The notes under the pieces: generated by a model
The model's input: only the letters and a program-made list of their open reading frames with translations
What the model was told of the DNA's origin: nothing
Database searches by the model: none
Program-made: the position numbers and the translations under genes
Source of the DNA: Fibrella rubiginis
GTDB taxonomy: Bacteria; Bacteroidota; Bacteroidia; Cytophagales; Spirosomataceae
Assembly: GCF_017353185.1 (NCBI RefSeq)
Contig: NZ_JAFMYV010000005.1
Span: 62,001 to 126,000, forward strand
Direction of reading: 5' to 3'
Length of the DNA stretch: 64,000 nt
Part shown: positions 1 to 8,421 of the stretch, piece by piece
Numbering within the stretch: position 1 is the stretch's first letter
Layout of the letters: each line of letters begins with the position of its first letter

Positions 1-1707
1 CCCGCCAACGTGATTGAAGACTGCGCCGTGGCCCCCGCCGACCTGCCCAACTACATCGACGAGCTAACGGCAATGGCCAAGGCCAATCACGGCCTCGACC
101 TCGAATTTTCGGCCCACGCGGGAGCGGGCGAACTGCACGTGCTGCCCCTGATCGACCTCAAATCCACGCCGGGGCGCGAAACGTTCCGGGCGTTGCTGGC
201 CGACACCGCCAAGCTGGTGAAAAAATACGGTGGTTCGCTCTCCGGTGAGCACGGCGACGGGCGGCTGCGGGGTGAATTTATCAGCTACATGCTTGGTCCA
301 GAAAACTACCAGTTGTGTCAGGACGTGAAAGCCCTCTGGGACCCACAGGGCATATTCAATCCCGGAAAAGTGGTCAACGCGCCACCCATGAACGAGTTCC
401 TGCGCTACGAAGCCGACATTGTCACGCCCCAGCCCAGCACCGTGTTCGACTTCTCACGCGATGGCGGACTGCTGGAAGCCGCCGAAAAATGCTCTGGCTC
501 CGGCGACTGTCGCAAGACCGAACTATCGGGCGGAACGATGTGCCCCAGCTTCATGGCCACCCGCCGTGAACATGACACCACCCGGGCCCGGGCCAACCTG
601 CTACGGCATTTCTACACATCGTCAACGAAGGCAACCGATGCTGACTATGAGACTGTTAAAGATGTGCTCGATCTGTGTCTTTCCTGCAAAGCGTGCAAGT
701 CGGAGTGCCCCAGCAGCGTAGACATGACCCGGATGAAGGCCGAGTTTATGAACACTATGCATAATGACCATGGCGTGTCTATCCGGTCGACGTTAATCGG
801 CAACTTTTCGACGTTGATGCGCGTGGCCAGCTACGTACCCTGGGCTTACAACGCCATCTACGACACACCCTTCCTACGTCGTTTGGCTAATCGCATCGTT
901 GGTTTTCACCCCGACCGGACCATGCCACATCTAAGGGAGTTTACGGCCCCCCACCCGCAGGAGACCGTCCCGAAGGGGGGTCTTTTACTTTTCCTCGATG
1001 AGTTCACCCGCTACAACGATGGGCATATAGCTGAGAAAGCCATTGACCTCATGCAGCGGCTGGGCTATGCCGTAACGCTGCCCGATCATGCCGAAAGTGG
1101 CCGGGCGTACCTCTCAAAAGGGCTGGTCGACGATGCCAAAAAGATTGCCATCAGGAACGTAACAGCGCTCCGTGGCCTGATTTCGGCACAAACACCGCTG
1201 CTGGGTATCGAACCCTCAGCCATTCTGGGTTTCCGCGACGAGTACCCCGATCTGGTACCCGACGACCTGAAAGCTGACGCCCGCCGCATTGCCGAGCATA
1301 CATACCTGTTTGAGGAGTGGATAGCCCGAGAAATTGAAGCCGGACGCATAACCAATGAGGCATTTACGGCCGAGACACGCACGGTTTTCGTGCATGGTCA
1401 CTGTCACCAGAAAGCCCTGTCGACCATGGCTCCGGTCACGCAGGCGCTGGGTCTGCCCATAAATTACACCGTCAAGGTGATCCCGTCGGGCTGTTGCGGC
1501 ATGGCGGGGTCGTTTGGTTACGAAAAAGAGCATTACAACCTCTCCATGCAGATTGGCGAACTGGTCCTTTTCCCTGCCGTGCGCGCCGCCGCTACTGATG
1601 CCATTCTGGCCGCGCCGGGTACCTCGTGCCGCCATCAGATCAAAGACGGCACCGGCCGCGTAGCCCTGCACCCCGCCGAAGTGCTGTGGGAAGCGTTAAG
1701 GAAGTAG
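1..1707 (+). CDS. FAD-linked D-2-hydroxyacid dehydrogenase / Fe-S fusion (YdiJ-like), C-terminal part
   Basis: The reading frame is open from the first base, so the N-terminal FAD-binding half lies outside the window. What remains starts in the FAD-oxidase C-terminal domain (SGEHGDGRLRG near residue 82, then DPQGIFNPGKV), followed by an iron-sulfur module: CSGSGDCRK...MCPSF and the classical CLSCKACKSECP 4Fe-4S motif. The C-terminal third is a CCG-type domain (HGHCHQKAL, GCCGMAGSFGYE). This order matches E. coli YdiJ-type enzymes that oxidise D-2-hydroxyacids such as D-2-hydroxyglutarate or D-lactate and pass electrons through the clusters. The substrate cannot be told from sequence. The gene is followed by a large inverted repeat instead of a simple terminator. 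Confidence 0.9.
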   Translation, partial: PANVIEDCAVAPADLPNYIDELTAMAKANHGLDLEFSAHAGAGELHVLPLIDLKSTPGRETFRALLADTAKLVKKYGGSLSGEHGDGRLRGEFISYMLGPENYQLCQDVKALWDPQGIFNPGKVVNAPPMNEFLRYEADIVTPQPSTVFDFSRDGGLLEAAEKCSGSGDCRKTELSGGTMCPSFMATRREHDTTRARANLLRHFYTSSTKATDADYETVKDVLDLCLSCKACKSECPSSVDMTRMKAEFMNTMHNDHGVSIRSTLIGNFSTLMRVASYVPWAYNAIYDTPFLRRLANRIVGFHPDRTMPHLREFTAPHPQETVPKGGLLLFLDEFTRYNDGHIAEKAIDLMQRLGYAVTLPDHAESGRAYLSKGLVDDAKKIAIRNVTALRGLISAQTPLLGIEPSAILGFRDEYPDLVPDDLKADARRIAEHTYLFEEWIAREIEAGRITNEAFTAETRTVFVHGHCHQKALSTMAPVTQALGLPINYTVKVIPSGCCGMAGSFGYEKEHYNLSMQIGELVLFPAVRAAATDAILAAPGTSCRHQIKDGTGRVALHPAEVLWEALRK

Positions 1708-1717
1708 CCATTAGCCG

Positions 1718-1949
1718 TTGACCCCAGCGGGGTCTGGTCTTTGTAGAGAAGTCCCCGCCCCCGTGCATGTCGACCCCAGCGGGGTCGCATCTTTGTTAGA
1801 GTATTGCGAACGTACCCTGAAACAGTTGTTGCTGTACTTAACTTATACAGAGAGACTTAAGCTGACAATAACAAAGATGCGACCCCGCTGGGGTCGACAT
1901 GCACGGGGGCGGGGACTTCTCTACAAAGACCAGACCCCGCTGGGGTCAA
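1718..1949. repeat. Perfect 81-bp inverted repeat with nested palindromes
   Basis: Arms at 1718-1798 and 1869-1949 are exact reverse complements, separated by a 70-base AT-rich spacer. Each arm carries two copies of the near-palindrome GACCCC-AGC-GGGGTC, so the element can form one giant hairpin or up to four small ones. It begins 10 bases after a stop codon and ends about 60 bases before the next gene, filling most of this 303-base gap. An ORF spanning it (1718-2014) is an artefact of the repeat. Confidence 0.97.
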
Positions 1950-2010
1950 TGGACCGCTGCCTATTGCCCCGCTACGTCGGACCGCTGCCACTGCCCACTA
2001 TCTTTACCCC

Positions 2011-2592
2011 ATGAATAAACTCGTTCGTCTTGGCTTGTGGGGGTTGCTGATTGTAGGGTTGCTGGCCCTTTGGGAGCAGATCCGCACGGCTCCGTTCATG
2101 GGTCGTTTCACCCGGCAGCCCGACCAAACCAGCCATAGCGTGGTGCTGGAACGCATCACGGCCCTGGGCAAGCTGGAACTGGTGCGCTACACGTTTAAAG
2201 ATATCGTCGAACACGAGCAGGTCAACGCCATTTTGCCCAACGCCCGCGCTGTGCTGATCGTGGAAGGCGAAGCCGTGGGCTGCATCGACCTCACCAAACT
2301 TACCCCCGCCGACGTGACTACCCAGGGTGATTCGTTGACCATCCGGTTGCCCAAACCAGAACTCTGTAGCTGGAAAATCAACCATGACCGCTCCCGCGTA
2401 TATGACACCGATTACACGTTCCTGAACGAAGCGCAACTGGTGAGCGATGCCTACCGCCGGGCCGAGCAGCAGGTGCGGGCGTCGGCGTTGCAAAGCGGTA
2501 TCATGGACAAGACAAGTCAAAACGCCGTCTTGCTGTTGCGCCCTATGTTAAATCAGCTGACTGGCAAACATGTTGGCGTTTTAGTGCAATAA
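2011..2592 (+). CDS. DUF4230 family membrane-anchored protein
   Basis: A 193-residue protein with one N-terminal hydrophobic segment (about residues 5-22, LVRLGLWGLLIVGLLALW) and the rest predicted outside the cytoplasm. The body (VLERITALGKLELVRYTFKD near residue 46, later LPKPELCSWKINHDRS) matches the DUF4230 pattern common in Bacteroidota and Firmicutes, whose function is not known. It lies alone between a large inverted repeat and the YqgE gene. ATG at 2011 is the only sensible start because it immediately precedes the anchor. Confidence 0.75.
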   Translation: MNKLVRLGLWGLLIVGLLALWEQIRTAPFMGRFTRQPDQTSHSVVLERITALGKLELVRYTFKDIVEHEQVNAILPNARAVLIVEGEAVGCIDLTKLTPADVTTQGDSLTIRLPKPELCSWKINHDRSRVYDTDYTFLNEAQLVSDAYRRAEQQVRASALQSGIMDKTSQNAVLLLRPMLNQLTGKHVGVLVQ

Positions 2593-2717
2593 TGACGAGC
2601 CAATTGCCTCAGACTGAGCACAAAAGGCCTCGCCTGACCTGTTGCTAATTTTTTTGCATCCATGCCGTCACGAATGCTAGTTTACCGTATTCTTGTGGGA
2701 ATCAGCGCACAACTTAT

Positions 2718-3275
2718 ATGAAAACGTCGACCATTGCCCGAAATAGCCTCTTGATTGCCGAACCCTTTCTGGGCGATGCCAACTTCGAGCGGAGTGTGGT
2801 GGTGGTTTGCGAACATACCGAAGACGACGGTACCTTCGGACTGATCCTCAATCAGAGCACTACGCTTAACGTCAGCGATGTTATCGACGATATCTACGCC
2901 GACATTCCGCTGTTTGTGGGTGGCCCCGTCCAGCCCGATACGCTGCACTACATTCACCGCCGCCCCGACCTTATCGACGGGTCTATTCCGCTGGGCGAAG
3001 GCATTTACTGGAGCGGCAATTTCGAACAGGTAAAGCAGGCACTCAACATAGGCACCCTCACCGAAGCCGATGCCCGGTTTTTCATCGGCTACTCAGGCTG
3101 GGAGTCGGGACAATTGACCCGCGAACTAGACGAAAAAACCTGGATCATCACCCAAACCGACGCTAATTTTCTCTTCGATACCCCCGCCGATCAGCTTTGG
3201 CGCGGCATTCTCAAGCGTATGGGCGGCCAATACAAGGTCCTCTCCAACTACCCCGTCGACCCCCGTCTTAACTGA
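2718..3275 (+). CDS. YqgE/AlgH family protein
   Basis: 185 residues covering the whole YqgE/AlgH (DUF179) fold: LLIAEPFLGDANFERSVVVV near the start, GLILNQ, FVGGPVQPDTLHYIH, GIYWSGNFEQV, IGYSGWESGQLTREL and a C-terminal DTPADQLWRGILKRMGG. The family is soluble and has no firmly established biochemical role; in pseudomonads AlgH was linked to transcriptional control. Its length is typical. The downstream gene is convergent and ends only 30 bases away. Confidence 0.92.
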   Translation: MKTSTIARNSLLIAEPFLGDANFERSVVVVCEHTEDDGTFGLILNQSTTLNVSDVIDDIYADIPLFVGGPVQPDTLHYIHRRPDLIDGSIPLGEGIYWSGNFEQVKQALNIGTLTEADARFFIGYSGWESGQLTRELDEKTWIITQTDANFLFDTPADQLWRGILKRMGGQYKVLSNYPVDPRLN

Positions 3276-3305
3276 AGCAGGTCGGGATTGGGACGGGGTA
3301 CGTTT

Positions 3306-5729
3306 TTATTCACTCTTCAACACGTCTACCGGATTGCGTCTGGCGGCTTTTATGGTCTGCGACCCGATCATGATGAAGGCAATCAGCAGCACCGTCAGCA
3401 GGCCAACAAACAACTCGGCACCCTGCACGGGAGTGTGATAGGGGAATTTGGTAAGCACCACGCGTTCAAATAACAGGTATGTCACGGGGAGCGCAATAAG
3501 TGCCGATATGGACAGCAGCACGAGAAAACCGCGACTTAACAGGTAGACCAGGTTGCCCGAACTTGCTCCCATCACCTTGCGGATGCTGATTTCCTTCAGC
3601 CGGGTTTCGGTAGTAAAGACCATCATGCCGAATAAGCCCATCGAAGCAATAGAAATAGCCAGGATAGACAGGAAGCCGATGATCTTGATCATGGCCGAAA
3701 ATTCGCTATAGGCAGCCTCAATGGCGTCGTTATAGAATTCGGCCTCGAAGGGGTGTATACGGTCTATCTTCTTCCAGGCAGCCTCTATCCTGGCCCGAGT
3801 GGCGAGCATATCGGTACTTTGAATTTTGGCGTTGACAACGGCCCTGTCTTCGGCTGTCCAGGGCATGAAAGCTACCGGCTCGATGAGGTTATCGACCTTG
3901 CCGTAGTGAAAATCTTTCATCACCCCAACAATGGTCATTTTGCGCCTGTGCAGCTGGAAATTGCTAAACGTAATCTGCTGGCCTATTGCCTGCTGAGGAT
4001 CATTGGTTGCGATGTTGAACCGCTTTAAAACCTGCTGATTCACAATTACTTCGCTCACGGCGTTGGCTGTGGCGGGTCGTGTGCTGAAATTACCCCCGGC
4101 CAAAAGCTTGTACCCATGCAGCGGCAAATAGTTTTCGTCGACGTGGTTGGTCATCACCAGCGCCGAATCGCGCGAATCGGCGTAGGTCATGTAGCCACCC
4201 CAGGCATTACCAATGCTGGTGATAATCAGCGACCGCGACAGGGCTGTTACCTCCGGTATCTCGCCCAGTTCCTTGAGCAGTGCATCGGGTTTGTTACCCT
4301 GCATATTGATGTTCAGGATGTTTTCCGTGCGAAACCCCAGGTCGAAGGCAAGTATATGTTTATACTGCACATAGCCAACGGCGGTGGTCGTGATAAAGAT
4401 CAGGGTAAGCGTGTATTGAACCACAACCAAAGCCCGCCTGAGTGTGACGTACTTAAACCCCTTCGCCGACGACGCGTTTCGAAGTGTACTGATTGCGCTA
4501 ACTTTTGAAAAGAAGAACGCAGGCATGAAACCGGCCACAATGCCTACCATGACCGAAAAGATAATGAAAACGATAGCCATAGCGGGCGTCAGTTCCAGCT
4601 TCACGGTGCGCTGTATTTCCGGGGCCAGACTTAAGAGTTGTGGCCGCAGGGCCAGAAACAGAAGGTAGGAAAGCAGCAGAGCAGCCAGCGAAATCAGGAC
4701 GGCTTCCATCAGGAACTGCTGCCAGATTTGGCTTTTTCCGGCACCAATGGCTTTGCGAAGGCCTACTTCCTTAAAACGGCGCATGGCTCGCGCCATCGAT
4801 AGGTTTGTGTAATTGAAACAGGCCGACAAGACTACCACGAGGGCCAGCCCGGCCAGTATCCAGAGCACTGCCGGGGGCATATGAGGGCCACCGGAGCCAC
4901 TCCCCTCCGAGCGACGAAGACTCTCGCCAACCACAATGTCAGACAGGGGAAGCAGCCCAAGCTGAATTTTGGTGTCGGCTTCGGCCAGGTTTTCTTCCCT
5001 GGCAATGGCATCGAGTTGCGATTGAATGGACGGTATATCGGCATGTGCTGGCAGCAGGAGGTACACGTAGTTTGCCGATATGTTTGTCCATTTCTCGAAG
5101 TTGCCGTTGGTTCTGTTGAGTTGCTCGGCCGTTGCAAGAGATACCAGGGCTTCAAAGTCGATGTGTGAAAAAAACGGAACGTCTTTCATTACACCGGTCA
5201 CTTGATAGTCGAGCGCGTTGATAGTGAGGGATTTACCCAGCGCCGGTTGGTTACCGAACAGCTTTTTGGCGGCTGTTTGGGTGAGCACAATCGAGTACGG
5301 GTCTTTGAGCGCCGTTGCAGGATTGCCTTCCAGCATCGGAAACGTGAAGACATTGAACACCGACGGGTCGGCCCAGAACCCCTTGATAGGCAGCGTTGTG
5401 GTGCCAACGGTGGCATCCTGCGCAAAGTCGTTGCGTAGTATTGCCACGTTCTCAATGCCGGTTATTTTCTGCCGAATCAGCTTGCCAGTCTTTATAGATG
5501 CGGTGGCGAATTTGCCGCGCTGCTCCTGGTTTTCGGTCAGCGAACTGGTGATGCGGTAGATCCGCTCCCCGTTCTTGTGGAACTTATCATAGGAGCGAAG
5601 GTCGAGCAGGAACGCGATCAGCAGTAAGCCGACAGACATACTAATGGCCAAGCCAACAATGTTGATGGCAGAGAACAGCTTGTTTCGCAGCAGGTTGCGG
5701 GCTGCTGTTTTGAGGTAGCTTCCGATCAT
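3306..5729 (-). CDS. FtsX/MacB-type ABC transporter permease
   Basis: A protein of about 807 residues with two repeats of the MacB periplasmic core plus FtsX permease unit: a first TM segment (LFSAINIVGLAISMSVGLLL), a long extracytoplasmic stretch, three TM segments around VLWILAGLALVVVLSACFNY, then a second core and three C-terminal TM segments with the FtsX signature (GLFGMMVFTTETRLKEISIRKVMGA). This double layout is typical of Bacteroidota permeases that partner an ATPase encoded elsewhere. An ATG at 5768 is in frame, but the sigma-54-like promoter at 5779-5794 predicts transcription starting close to 5768, so the ATG at 5729 (MIGSYLKTAARN), where homology also begins, is chosen. Confidence 0.9.
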   Translation of the reverse strand: MIGSYLKTAARNLLRNKLFSAINIVGLAISMSVGLLLIAFLLDLRSYDKFHKNGERIYRITSSLTENQEQRGKFATASIKTGKLIRQKITGIENVAILRNDFAQDATVGTTTLPIKGFWADPSVFNVFTFPMLEGNPATALKDPYSIVLTQTAAKKLFGNQPALGKSLTINALDYQVTGVMKDVPFFSHIDFEALVSLATAEQLNRTNGNFEKWTNISANYVYLLLPAHADIPSIQSQLDAIAREENLAEADTKIQLGLLPLSDIVVGESLRRSEGSGSGGPHMPPAVLWILAGLALVVVLSACFNYTNLSMARAMRRFKEVGLRKAIGAGKSQIWQQFLMEAVLISLAALLLSYLLFLALRPQLLSLAPEIQRTVKLELTPAMAIVFIIFSVMVGIVAGFMPAFFFSKVSAISTLRNASSAKGFKYVTLRRALVVVQYTLTLIFITTTAVGYVQYKHILAFDLGFRTENILNINMQGNKPDALLKELGEIPEVTALSRSLIITSIGNAWGGYMTYADSRDSALVMTNHVDENYLPLHGYKLLAGGNFSTRPATANAVSEVIVNQQVLKRFNIATNDPQQAIGQQITFSNFQLHRRKMTIVGVMKDFHYGKVDNLIEPVAFMPWTAEDRAVVNAKIQSTDMLATRARIEAAWKKIDRIHPFEAEFYNDAIEAAYSEFSAMIKIIGFLSILAISIASMGLFGMMVFTTETRLKEISIRKVMGASSGNLVYLLSRGFLVLLSISALIALPVTYLLFERVVLTKFPYHTPVQGAELFVGLLTVLLIAFIMIGSQTIKAARRNPVDVLKSE

Positions 5730-5778
5730 GGGTTGACACGTGCGTTGTTGGCTAAGAAAAACGCTCATAATCTAGTCG

Positions 5779-5794
5779 ACCAAATCCAGTGCCA
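5779..5794 (-). promoter_or_regulatory. Sigma-54-type promoter for the FtsX-type permease
   Basis: Read on the minus strand the sequence is TGGCAC-TGGAT-TTGGT, agreeing with the RpoN consensus TGGCAC-N5-TTGCW except for one base in the -12 element. It lies about 50 bases before the preferred start codon at 5729. Sigma-54 promoters need an activator ATPase bound upstream; the palindromes at 5856-5892 are well placed for one. Confidence 0.6.
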
Positions 5795-5855
5795 GCTAGT
5801 ATACATGCCCAAATTGGGCTTTGCAGGCCATTGTTGGCTGTTCTTGCTGGTATGA

Positions 5856-5892
5856 TTGTCCCAAAACGGACAATGCCAGTCCTGGAACGGAC
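5856..5892. promoter_or_regulatory. Twin palindromic activator-site candidate
   Basis: Two similar dyads occur in tandem: TTGTCC-CAAAAC-GGACAA at 5856-5873 and GTCC-TGGAAC-GGAC at 5879-5892. Their centres are 21 bases apart, two helical turns, so bound dimers would lie on the same face. They sit 62-113 bases upstream of the sigma-54-like promoter, the usual distance for an enhancer-binding protein. The regulator is not visible in the window. Confidence 0.55.
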
Positions 5893-5989
5893 ACGCCATT
5901 CATATGGGGTTAGAAACGGTTCTTAACCTTTTTTACGCCAACTTTGTAGGTGACTCTGCCAACGTTTAGCGTTAGAAGAGGGTCAAGTG

Positions 5990-6072
5990 AAGAGTGTCTT
6001 CTGTTTAGGGTCTTGCGTCTTCTATTGGCTAACCCAGGCGTATTCCGGCGATAGCCAACAGAAGACACTCTT
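5990..6072. repeat. Inverted repeat upstream of the barrel gene
   Basis: Perfect 16-bp arms at 5990-6005 (AAGAGTGTCTTCTGTT) and 6057-6072. A second partial copy of the inner word (GTCTTCTATTGGCT) lies within the spacer. It stands 27 bases ahead of the start codon at 6100, so here the element would be transcribed as a 5' leader or lies in the promoter region. The rest of the 5730-6099 gap holds the sigma-54 elements. Confidence 0.85.
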
Positions 6073-6099
6073 TTAACGATTTCGTTTCAACTTCCCTTC

Positions 6100-6843
6100 A
6101 TGCGTATCCATCCACTTGTTGTTTGTTTGCTGAGTGCTTGCCTGCCCCTGGCAGCGTTGGCTCAGAACCCCGCTGATTCAACAGCGACTACCCCTGCCAT
6201 GTCGGCCACCGCAACGCCGGTTTCTGTGTCGTCGCAAACGATGGCAGCCGATGCCCCAGATCCTTCAACCAAACTTAAAAAGGGACAGATTGCTCCCGGC
6301 GGCTACGGCCCCAGTGCACGCGTATTCGACGGGCACTTCGGGTTCAAAATAGGTCCATCGCTCACCGAGGCACCCATTGATGGTGTATCAGGCACGTTTG
6401 TGAAGCGGAAACTCGACTTTCACCTCGGCTTCCTGTACCGCTATCGCTTCTACAAATTCGTGATCCAGCCCGAACTGCTGTATCAGATCAAAGGCGGCAC
6501 CTACCAGCAATTGGCTATTGGGTCGAGCAACCGGATTACCACCGAAAATAACTTCAACTACGTTAGCATACCCATTATGTTGGGATACATGCCTACCGAA
6601 GGGCTGACGTTGCAGGCTGGGCCGGAGTTTAGTTTCGCCGTAAAAACCACCAACGGCCCTCAAACCAACCGCGACACGGGTATTGCTGTTGGCGTTCACT
6701 ACGACTTTCTGGATATGCTCGACAAATTCAGCCTGAACCTCCGCTACGTTTATGGACTGACCAAGATCCCCGAAACGATCAACAGCACCCTCCAAAACCG
6801 CGCTTTCCAGGTATCGCTGGTGTATAATTTCTATAAAAAATGA
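6100..6843 (+). CDS. PorT-like outer-membrane beta-barrel protein
   Basis: 247 residues with a clear signal peptide (MRIHPLVVCLLSACLPLAALAQ) and, after a Thr/Ala-rich stretch, a barrel region of alternating strands from about residue 85: GHFGFKIGPSL, KLDFHLGFLYRYRFY, FVIQPELLYQIKGG, FNYVSIPIMLGYMP, LTLQAGPEFSF and the terminal strand FQVSLVYNFYKK. This is the 8-strand 'outer membrane protein beta-barrel' layout found widely in Bacteroidota. Ligand or partner is unknown. nuoA starts only 10 bases after its stop, so the two may be cotranscribed. Confidence 0.85.
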   Translation: MRIHPLVVCLLSACLPLAALAQNPADSTATTPAMSATATPVSVSSQTMAADAPDPSTKLKKGQIAPGGYGPSARVFDGHFGFKIGPSLTEAPIDGVSGTFVKRKLDFHLGFLYRYRFYKFVIQPELLYQIKGGTYQQLAIGSSNRITTENNFNYVSIPIMLGYMPTEGLTLQAGPEFSFAVKTTNGPQTNRDTGIAVGVHYDFLDMLDKFSLNLRYVYGLTKIPETINSTLQNRAFQVSLVYNFYKK

Positions 6844-6853
6844 TTTCCTAGAA

Positions 6854-7333
6854 ATGCTCTCCCAGTTCGGCATCATGTTCCTCTTTATCCTGACCGCATT
6901 TGCGTTCATCGGGGGCATTTTGCTGTTTGGAAAATTGCTCCGGCCCGACCGGCCTACTGAAGAGAAGCTGACAACGTATGAGTCGGGCGAGGAGCCGGTG
7001 GGTAATGCGGGGGTGCAGTTCAATCCTCGTTTTTATGTTGTGGCCCTCGTTTTTGTGCTTTTCGACGTAGAGCTGGTGCTGCTGTTTCCGTGGGCCACGG
7101 TCTTCGGTCAGCCCACGCTCATTGCCGAAACGGGTGGCCTCTGGGGCTGGTTTGCCCTCACCGAAGCCGTCGTTTTCGTCGTCATTCTAGCCCTTGGGTT
7201 GGCCTATGCATGGGCAAAAGGGTATCTTGACTGGGAAAAGCCGCAACCCCAACTTCCAACGGTCGCTACAAAGGTGCCGACCACTCTTTATGAGCAGGTC
7301 AACGAACGGTATAAACGCCCGACCACACCCTAG
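6854..7333 (+). CDS. nuoA: NADH-quinone oxidoreductase subunit A
   Basis: 159 residues with three TM helices: residues about 5-25, then after the conserved loop TTYESGEEPVGNAGVQFNPRFYVVALVFVLFDVELVLLFPWA (residues 42-84, the family signature, here cited as YESGEEPVG and FDVELVLLFPW), and WGWFALTEAVVFVVILALGLAYAWAKG. The subunit is part of the membrane arm of complex I near the quinone site. Its normal partner nuoB lies 1.1 kb away with two unrelated genes between, and no nuoC follows, so the operon has been split. The next ORF probably overlaps its 3' end. Confidence 0.95.
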   Translation: MLSQFGIMFLFILTAFAFIGGILLFGKLLRPDRPTEEKLTTYESGEEPVGNAGVQFNPRFYVVALVFVLFDVELVLLFPWATVFGQPTLIAETGGLWGWFALTEAVVFVVILALGLAYAWAKGYLDWEKPQPQLPTVATKVPTTLYEQVNERYKRPTTP

Positions 7334-7883
7334 CCTATGGCTACTTGTAGTGCTGTTTAGTTTAGGGCCTGCCGCCCTTTTCGCTCAGTCTGTTTCCCGG
7401 GAGTTATACAAAATCAAAGTTGTACTGAATGATGGCGAACGACTGCATGGGTTTATTGAGTCCATGACAGATTCGACCCTGACGGTAGCTGAGGATAACG
7501 ACCGAATGTCGTTTAACCGGCGTAGCAGTGCCTGGAACACGGTTGCCTTTGCTGCTATCAGGCGGGTAATCGTGAAACGCACCAGTAAAAAACAGAGCCG
7601 AGTCAGTGGGGCAATTGTAGGAGGATTGCTGGCGGGCGTTGCCGGAGTGGTCAGTAGTCAGAAGAATCAATTTCGCACCCCATCATTATCAATCGTCAAT
7701 ACTGTACTGGCTACGGGTGCAGGTGCTTTGATCGGCATGGTAGCCGGGCACCTGATTGGCAATACGTCGCGGTTTGTGATACGGCCTGCGGGGTCAGACC
7801 CGGAAACCATTGACCGTAGTATCAGGCTGCGGTTAGAGCCATTTTTGTACGACTCTCAACCGCGATTAATGAAGAATCAATGA
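7290..7883 (+). CDS. Hypothetical secreted glycine-zipper protein between nuoA and nuoB
   Basis: Start is uncertain. ATG at 7290 gives 197 residues with a hydrophobic signal-like segment (SLWLLVVLFSLGPAALFAQ) and overlaps nuoA by 44 bases; the GTG at 7348 inside that segment would shorten it too far. The mature part has a small beta domain (VVLNDGERLHGFIESMTDSTL) and a glycine-rich hydrophobic hairpin (VSGAIVGGLLAGVAGVVSS, GAGALIGMVAGHLIGN) resembling glycine-zipper proteins that insert in envelopes. The downstream broken gene shares the MTDSTL segment and the glycine-rich part. No known family is recognised. Confidence 0.55.
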   Translation: MSRSTNGINARPHPSLWLLVVLFSLGPAALFAQSVSRELYKIKVVLNDGERLHGFIESMTDSTLTVAEDNDRMSFNRRSSAWNTVAFAAIRRVIVKRTSKKQSRVSGAIVGGLLAGVAGVVSSQKNQFRTPSLSIVNTVLATGAGALIGMVAGHLIGNTSRFVIRPAGSDPETIDRSIRLRLEPFLYDSQPRLMKNQ

Positions 7884-7914
7884 TTCGGTATTTAGTTATT
7901 TACCCTTGACGTGT

Positions 7915-8377
7915 ATGAAACCGAATTTACTGTTCCTGTTATTGCTCTTCGCTGTTGTGCAGGCTTCGGCCCAAACTGTCGAATTACAATCAGGTACTGA
8001 TCCGCGCGATGTTAAGCTGTATCGGGCCACGGTGAAAACCATGTCGGGCGAGAGGATCAGCGGTGTTTTCTACGCCATGACCGATTCGACCCTTGTCTTT
8101 TTTGCCAATAATCGGGCTGCGATCAGGCAGTTTAGAGCCGGGCAATTGCCTGAATTGTCTGTGCTGAAGATGAATCCTGTGGCTGATAGCCACGCCCACA
8201 ACGATTGATAACACAATTATTGGTGTTCTATTAGGCCTTATGGCCCCAGGTATGACGTTAGGTTTCGTTATACAAGGTCTTATCCCCCGGGCAACAGAGC
8301 GAATTACGGGGAGAACGAGGTATCGCCAAATCGATTACAACCGCCTTAGCCGTTATACCGTAGTGCGCCAGTTCTAG
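7915..8377 (+). pseudogene. Frameshifted paralogue of the preceding gene
   Basis: Frame 1 gives a signal peptide (MKPNLLFLLLLFAVVQASAQ), then KTMSGERISGVFYAMTDSTLVFF, which parallels the previous protein, and stops at 8208 after 98 residues. From about 8204 the +1 frame continues without a stop to 8377 and encodes DNTIIGVLLGLMAPGMTLGF...[16 protein letters not shown], matching the expected glycine-rich second half. The simplest reading is a single-base indel near 8170-8205. A sequencing error or programmed +1 shift cannot be excluded; a small dyad (GGCTGATAGCC) lies at the junction. Confidence 0.6.
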
Positions 8378-8421
8378 CCACCAACCCCGAACCGGCGCAG
8401 GCCGCTGACTGTTCCGTTTTC

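Noticed and set aside
1718..2014. ORF across the 81-bp inverted repeat
   Set aside because: It only exists because the repeat lacks stops in that frame; no homology or start context.
8204..8377. Independent small gene in the +1 frame after 8204
   Set aside because: No start codon or leader fits; the peptide completes the glycine-rich half of the preceding broken gene.
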